From Candidatus Portnoybacteria bacterium CG_4_10_14_0_2_um_filter_44_20 (GTDB taxonomy: Bacteria > Patescibacteriota > Minisyncoccia > Portnoybacterales > GCA-002795985), in NCBI GenBank assembly GCA_002792395.1, contig PFOG01000207.1, forward strand, positions 1 through 15,691: 15,691 nt of DNA, read 5' to 3'. Each line of letters opens with the position of its first letter. Position 1 is the first letter of the stretch. The notes beneath the pieces were generated by a model. The model ran no database searches. It was not told the origin of the DNA and worked only from the letters and a program-made list of their open reading frames with translations. Made by a program: the position numbers and the translations under genes. Positions 13,301-15,691 of this stretch are shown in pieces.

Positions 13301-14023
13301 AACATTCACTTTTGCATAATCGACATCAGGATTTATCGCCAACGCCGCGTTCGCGGGTAGCGTCCAGGGTGTCGTTGTCCAAACAAGAAAATAAGTATCT
13401 TTCTCGCCCTTAACCGGAAATTTTACGTAAATTGAATTCTCTTTGACAATTTTGTAGCCTTGCGCCACTTCATGGCTCGACAAGGTAGTAACACAGCGCG
13501 GGCAATGTGGAACAACTTTAAAACCTTTATAAATCAGTTTTTTATCCCAGATTTTTTTAAGAATAGACCAAACGCTTTCAATATAATAATTCTCGTAAGT
13601 AATATAGGGATTTTTTATGTCCAGCCAAAAACCAATCCGTTCCGTCAGCTTTTCCCACTCATCTTTATATCGCCAGACGCTTTCCTTGCATTTTTGGTTA
13701 AATTTCTCAATGCCATATTCTTCAATTTCTTTTTTGTTCTTTAATCCCAATTCTTTTTCCACCTGCAGCTCAACCGGCAGGCCGTGCATGTCCCAACCGG
13801 CTTTGCGATCGACGAAAAAGCCGCGCATGGTTTTATAACGCAGGATAACATCTTTGAAGCTCCGCGCCTCAACATGGTGTATACCCGGCCGGCCATTGGC
13901 CGTCGGCGGCCCCTCAAAAAAAACAAAATTCTTCTTGCCTTTGTTCTTTCGCAAGCTCTTCTCAAAAATATTTTTCTCTTTCCAGAATTCTAAAATTTTT
14001 TGCTCGATCTCTGAAAAATTCAT
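10358..14023 (-). CDS. ileS: Isoleucyl-tRNA synthetase with an inserted histidine-phosphatase domain
   Basis: Class I enzyme charging tRNA-Ile. The ATP signature is GIHH (47-50) in PPTANGRPGIHHVEAR, a known variant of HIGH. The KMSKS loop is at 811-815. The editing domain has TTTPWTLPANA (216-226) and GTGIVHIAPAYGVDD (326-340). Zinc knuckle one is C174/C177 with C404/C407; knuckle two is C476/C479 with C714/C716. Between the pairs of knuckle two lies a phosphatase domain (about 500-690). Helical anticodon-binding parts follow, to the usual C-terminus. The 1221 residues exceed the usual 1030-1050 because of this domain and four short repeat-like insertions (near residues 243-257, 882-908, 1009-1019 and 1076-1086). 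All stay in frame and no synthetase motif is broken. No Shine-Dalgarno site is seen. The promoter is at 14133-14161. Confidence 0.97.
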   Translation of the reverse strand: MNFSEIEQKILEFWKEKNIFEKSLRKNKGKKNFVFFEGPPTANGRPGIHHVEARSFKDVILRYKTMRGFFVDRKAGWDMHGLPVELQVEKELGLKNKKEIEEYGIEKFNQKCKESVWRYKDEWEKLTERIGFWLDIKNPYITYENYYIESVWSILKKIWDKKLIYKGFKVVPHCPRCVTTLSSHEVAQGYKIVKENSIYVKFPVKGEKDTYFLVWTTTPWTLPANAALAINPDVDYAKVNVSRRASRMVENMPNQPEEFVILAKNILKQEIRENEFFFLGLGLTIVDEFKGSELIGKKYEPLFKNPNQKETDLRVVAADFVSTDEGTGIVHIAPAYGVDDAEVGQKESLPVIHTVGPDGIVMSGLGIPGEGKFVKEADKDIIENLKNRNLLFAEKIYEHEYPFCWRCDSPLLYYAKESWFIKMENIRQRLVANNKKINWEPAYIKEGRFGEFIKEAKDWAISRERFWGTPLPVFKCQKCGRQELVGSLDELEKKTLKSDNKYFVMRHGQAESNLKNRIVSNIKTNHSPLTEKGKKEAFLTAKKLKNKKVDLIFSSDFLRARQTAELVAETIGLDKKKIVFDKRIREINTGIFDGGSPEKYHNYFSSQLEKFSKIPPEGENLIQLKQRVMNFLEEIDSRYQGKNILIVCHEYTAWMMTTGAKGLIDEEAAKLNENKKDFIGTGQCRELDFVSLPHDGNFVLDLHRPYIDKIKLQCQCGGEMMREKDVLDVWLDSGTMPFSQWGYPNRRGSEKEFKDHYPADYIAEAIDQTRGWFYTLLATATLMEFCGVIKDGAPYKNVVCLGHVLDTQGKKMSKSKGNVVDPWEVCEKFGADTVRWYFYTVNSAGDPKKFDVKDLQDKNRKVFGTLYNSLVFFQTYADKKFRPACNALPARMTCVSMSGGRSNAGRPRGKFTAKNLLDKWIASRFNHLNEQVVGNLEKYDIVSAARLVEDFIDDLSNWYIRRSRGRFQQPKSLKEKDEASQTLYAVLLELSKLMAPFAPFTGEEIYRTLTTDYGLRTTAKRESVHLCDFPKPDKRLIDKKLEEQMKSAREIAAKGLALRMEAKIKIRQPLKELRFSAPGGSADGGKIYDLGREKELLELMKDELNVKSVVFDKNIKSETELDTEITPELKEEGMARELVRQIQNMRKDAGLVPSDIINIACQLTDAGLYEILKKWADYIKKETRAKGLESYKEGVKFDLEKEIDLGGGKIGVGIWRIKKDK
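10767..10800. repeat. 34-bp palindrome inside ileS
   Basis: The outer arms TTTCCGCC and GGCGGAAA enclose a perfect 12-base palindrome, GGCGGATCCGCC, with three-base spacers on each side. It is translated as roughly FSAPGGSADGGKI, a Gly/Ala/Ser-rich stretch between KELR and the helix ending in KDELNVKSV. In other IleRS proteins these parts are closer together. GGCGGATCCGCC-type palindromes are, to my knowledge, frequent repeats in Parcubacteria genomes. Confidence 0.75.
10970..10997. repeat. Four tandem heptamers inside ileS
   Basis: CGTAGTC is repeated exactly four times (GACTACG on the coding strand). It is translated as LTTDYGLRTTA, placed between GEEIYRT and KRESVHLCDFP. Because seven is not a multiple of three, gain or loss of one unit would shift the reading frame of an essential gene. 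The same heptamer occurs in the glyQ leader hairpin. Confidence 0.9.
11305..11377. repeat. 73-bp GC-rich imperfect hairpin inside ileS
   Basis: Two arms of about 33 bases (from CCTGCCCGCATTGC and from GCAACGC on the opposite strand) match at around three quarters of positions around a short centre. It is clearly richer in G and C than the surrounding gene. It is translated as about 25 residues rich in Arg, Ala, Gly, Cys and Met (882-908), between YADKKF and KFTAKNLLDKW, where other IleRS proteins have a short linker to the anticodon-binding domain. Confidence 0.75.
11954..12526 (-). other. Histidine-phosphatase (RHG) domain inside IleRS
   Basis: Residues about 500-690 of IleRS form a complete histidine-phosphatase domain of the phosphoglycerate-mutase / CobC superfamily. 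It opens with KYFVMRHGQAESN (the RHG motif; His507 is the residue expected to carry the phosphate). FSSDFLRARQTAEL (Arg559/Arg561) and IREINTGIFDG (Glu586, expected proton donor) follow, and ILIVCHEYTAWMM (His649) closes the set. All four catalytic positions are therefore present. The usual S-H-G after the last His is C-H-E here. The domain is placed between Cys479 and Cys714, the two halves of a zinc knuckle that are about 37 residues apart in Thermus thermophilus IleRS. The substrate is unknown. Confidence 0.92.
13252..13290. repeat. 39-bp palindromic element inside ileS
   Basis: The ends CCTCT and AGAGG, and the inner pair GGTT and AACC, form a nested inverted repeat around a 12-base loop. 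It is translated as about RASRMVENMPNQPEE (residues 244-258), between YAKVNVS and FVILAKNIL in the editing domain, where related IleRS proteins have a tight turn. It has the structure of the other repeat insertions of this gene. Confidence 0.6.
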
Positions 14024-14035
14024 ATGCTATTTTTC

Positions 14036-14094
14036 TGTCATTCCCGCTTTTCGCCCTTCGGGTGACCACCCGTAGGTGTGGCGCGGGAATGACA
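14036..14094. repeat. Palindromic repeat in the ileS leader
   Basis: The perfect 12-bp arms TGTCATTCCCGC and GCGGGAATGACA enclose a further C/G-rich structured centre. It lies 12 bases before the ileS start codon and inside its predicted leader. TCATTCCCGC / GCGGGAATGA palindromes are common dispersed repeats in many bacterial genomes. Confidence 0.85.
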
Positions 14095-14132
14095 ACAGGG
14101 TGTTTTATATAATTATTCAAACTTATGTTAAA

Positions 14133-14161
14133 ATCATAGCCGAAATTAACGCTGGCGTCAA
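14133..14161 (-). promoter_or_regulatory. Promoter for ileS
   Basis: On the minus strand there is TTGACG, a 17-base spacer, then TATGAT, a good sigma-70 type match. The transcript would start near 14126 and run through the palindrome at 14036-14094 before the ATG at 14023. No T-box is present. Confidence 0.8.
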
Positions 14162-14167
14162 AAAAAA

Positions 14168-14176
14168 TGGTAAAAT
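14168..14176 (+). promoter_or_regulatory. Possible extended -10 for the plus-strand membrane protein
   Basis: TGGTAAAAT is a fair extended -10 box. Transcription would begin near 14183, giving a nearly leaderless message for the ATG at 14187. No -35 box is evident, so this is tentative. Confidence 0.3.
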
Positions 14177-14186
14177 AAAATAGATC

Positions 14187-15691
14187 ATGAAAACGACATT
14201 TAAACAATTTTTCAATATCCAGACAACGCTGAAAATCTTCGTGGTAATTTTAATCTTGTTTTCTTATGCCTCCATTCTTTGCCACAAGATCAACCTGCCA
14301 ACCGATGATTTGGGCCGGCATTTAACTAACGGGGAAATCATCTGGCAGACCAAAAGCGTCGCGCAAACTAATTTATATTCGTATACCGAGCCGGATTTTG
14401 AATCCGCTAACCATCACTGGCTTTCCGGCGTGGTCTTTTATCTTCTTTTCAAAATTATCGGCTTTAGCGGACTGGTTATTTTCAAAATAATTTTATTGCT
14501 CGCCGTTTTTTCGCTTGTTCTCTTTATTTCCATCCGGCGGGGAAATTTCTGGATCGCCTCCCTGGCTTCAATTCCCGCAATTTATATTCTAAGTGAGCGA
14601 ACAGATCTCCGGCCGGAAATTTTCAGCTATTTTTTTACCGCCCTATTTTTATTCTTTTTATATGACCTTGAAGAAAATCCCGCCAAGAACAGAATTTTCT
14701 GGCTTATCCCCCTACAGCTTCTCTGGGCCAATCTTCATATTTATTTTTTTATCGGCATTGCCATGACGGCCGGCTTTTTGCTGGAAAAAATTATCACTCA
14801 CCGAAAAGCCCTCAAGAACAACCCGTTGATAAAAAAGCTATCTTTCCTATTCCTCTCGCTGATAGCAATTTCTTTAATTAACCCCTACGGAATAAAACTA
14901 TTGCTCTATCCCTTAAATATCTTCAAAAACTACGGCTATGATATTGTCGAGAACAAATCTCCGTTTTTCCTGCAACATTTAATGCACAATCCCGCCATTT
15001 CGGCGTTTAAAATAGCCGTTGCCCTTCTAATAATCAGTTTTTTCTTCAGCTTCAGGCAATGGCTCGTTTTCCGGCCCATTTTCCTTTTTTTAGCCTCCCT
15101 GTCGACAACAATCGCCGGCTTTTTAATGATTAGAAATTTTCCGTTTTTTGCCTTAATATTCTTGCCCGCCATATCAATCAACCTTAAAAATGCCGCGGAA
15201 AGAATAAAAATTGAAGTTGAAATTATCAACGAAAGAGTTTCTTCGGTTTTAAAAATTGCCCTGCCCTGCATTTTGACGGGAGTAATTATTTTAATTTTTT
15301 CCCACTATTTAAACGAGGCTTTCTTCAAAAACAAAGAAAAAGGAGTCGGTCTGACTTTCCAAAGCAACGCTTCGGCGGAGTTTTTAATCAAGGAAAATCT
15401 CAAGGGACCGATTTTTAACAATTATGATATCGGTAGCTACCTAATCTATCATTTATATCCAAAAGAAAAAGTTTTTGTCGACAACCGGCCCGAAGCGTAT
15501 CCGAAAGACTTTTTTGACTACACATATCTGCCGATGCAAATGAACGAAGAAACATGGCAAAAAATTGATAAAAAATATAATTTCAATATAATATACTTCA
15601 CCCAGCAGGAAGGAACATGGTGGGGCCAGTCTTTTTTAAGACAACGACTGCGGAATGATGGCTGGGCGCCAATCTATGCCGACAGCCAAGC
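14187..15691 (+). CDS. Polytopic membrane protein, GT-C glycosyltransferase-like, cut by the window end
   Basis: An open frame of 501 codons runs from ATG 14187 off the window without a stop. It has a signal-anchor-like first span (about 15-33), then an acidic loop PTDDLGRHLTNGEIIW (38-53) and a WLSGVVF segment. About ten more hydrophobic spans follow, including FSLVLFISI, FFTALFLFFLY, LFLSLIAISL, FLASLSTTIAGFL and CILTGVIILIF. The D-D/D-L-x-x-H-L motif after the first span is the hallmark of GT-C type lipid-linked sugar transferases. The last part (400-445) reads IFNNYDIGSYLIYHLYPKEK then VFVDNRPEAY, which is familiar from a widespread family of such membrane proteins with a soluble C-terminal domain. 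The donor and acceptor cannot be told. No Shine-Dalgarno site is seen. It diverges from ileS. Confidence 0.8.
   Translation, partial: MKTTFKQFFNIQTTLKIFVVILILFSYASILCHKINLPTDDLGRHLTNGEIIWQTKSVAQTNLYSYTEPDFESANHHWLSGVVFYLLFKIIGFSGLVIFKIILLLAVFSLVLFISIRRGNFWIASLASIPAIYILSERTDLRPEIFSYFFTALFLFFLYDLEENPAKNRIFWLIPLQLLWANLHIYFFIGIAMTAGFLLEKIITHRKALKNNPLIKKLSFLFLSLIAISLINPYGIKLLLYPLNIFKNYGYDIVENKSPFFLQHLMHNPAISAFKIAVALLIISFFFSFRQWLVFRPIFLFLASLSTTIAGFLMIRNFPFFALIFLPAISINLKNAAERIKIEVEIINERVSSVLKIALPCILTGVIILIFSHYLNEAFFKNKEKGVGLTFQSNASAEFLIKENLKGPIFNNYDIGSYLIYHLYPKEKVFVDNRPEAYPKDFFDYTYLPMQMNEETWQKIDKKYNFNIIYFTQQEGTWWGQSFLRQRLRNDGWAPIYADSQ

Noticed and set aside
14936..15271. 111-codon minus-strand frame at the right edge
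   Set aside because: It is the antisense of the membrane protein gene on the plus strand, which has consistent hydrophobic spans and family motifs.

Overview
The window looks like a piece of a Patescibacteria (CPR) genome, most likely of the Parcubacteria group. This is an inference from the gene content and gene style: a two-subunit glycyl-tRNA synthetase, a zinc-dependent IleRS with a G-I-H-H signature, a short RecO, an M29 aminopeptidase, a membrane-anchored DUF11-like repeat protein, small coiled-coil proteins, mostly absent Shine-Dalgarno sites, and many palindromic repeats between and inside genes. No in-frame TGA sense codon was seen, so the standard bacterial code fits.

Layout. Nearly everything is on the minus strand. 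Read in the direction of transcription, the order is: ileS (14023-10358), a 312-base repeat-filled gap, a cupin (10045-9650), recO (9574-9011), an M29 aminopeptidase with its own promoter inside the end of recO and a terminator at 7739-7769, and a DUF11-like membrane-anchored protein ending at a terminator at 5468-5495. One base further on is a strong promoter for a glyQ transcript that runs through glyQ, a frameshifted hypothetical gene, a possible 37-residue membrane peptide, a GIY-YIG nuclease gene flanked by inverted repeats, glyS, a NIF3-like gene and a small coiled-coil gene. On the plus strand, diverging from ileS, is the start of a large GT-C-like membrane protein (14187 to the window end); it is cut off at the edge.

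Function. The core of the window is translation: the alpha and beta subunits of GlyRS and an IleRS. Around these are DNA repair (RecO), peptide turnover (M29), cell-surface functions (DUF11-like protein, GT-C-like protein) and poorly known small proteins.

Most notable. IleRS is 1221 residues long because a complete histidine-phosphatase (RHG) domain sits between the two cysteine pairs of its second zinc knuckle. The same gene also carries four short, in-frame, repeat-like insertions: three palindromes and a run of four heptamers. Together with the inverted-repeat-flanked GIY-YIG gene inside the glyQ-glyS operon, this points to a genome in which small palindromic elements insert into essential genes and are tolerated as extra peptide, comparable to Rickettsia palindromic elements. 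glyS itself lacks about 50 residues of its usual N-terminal region.
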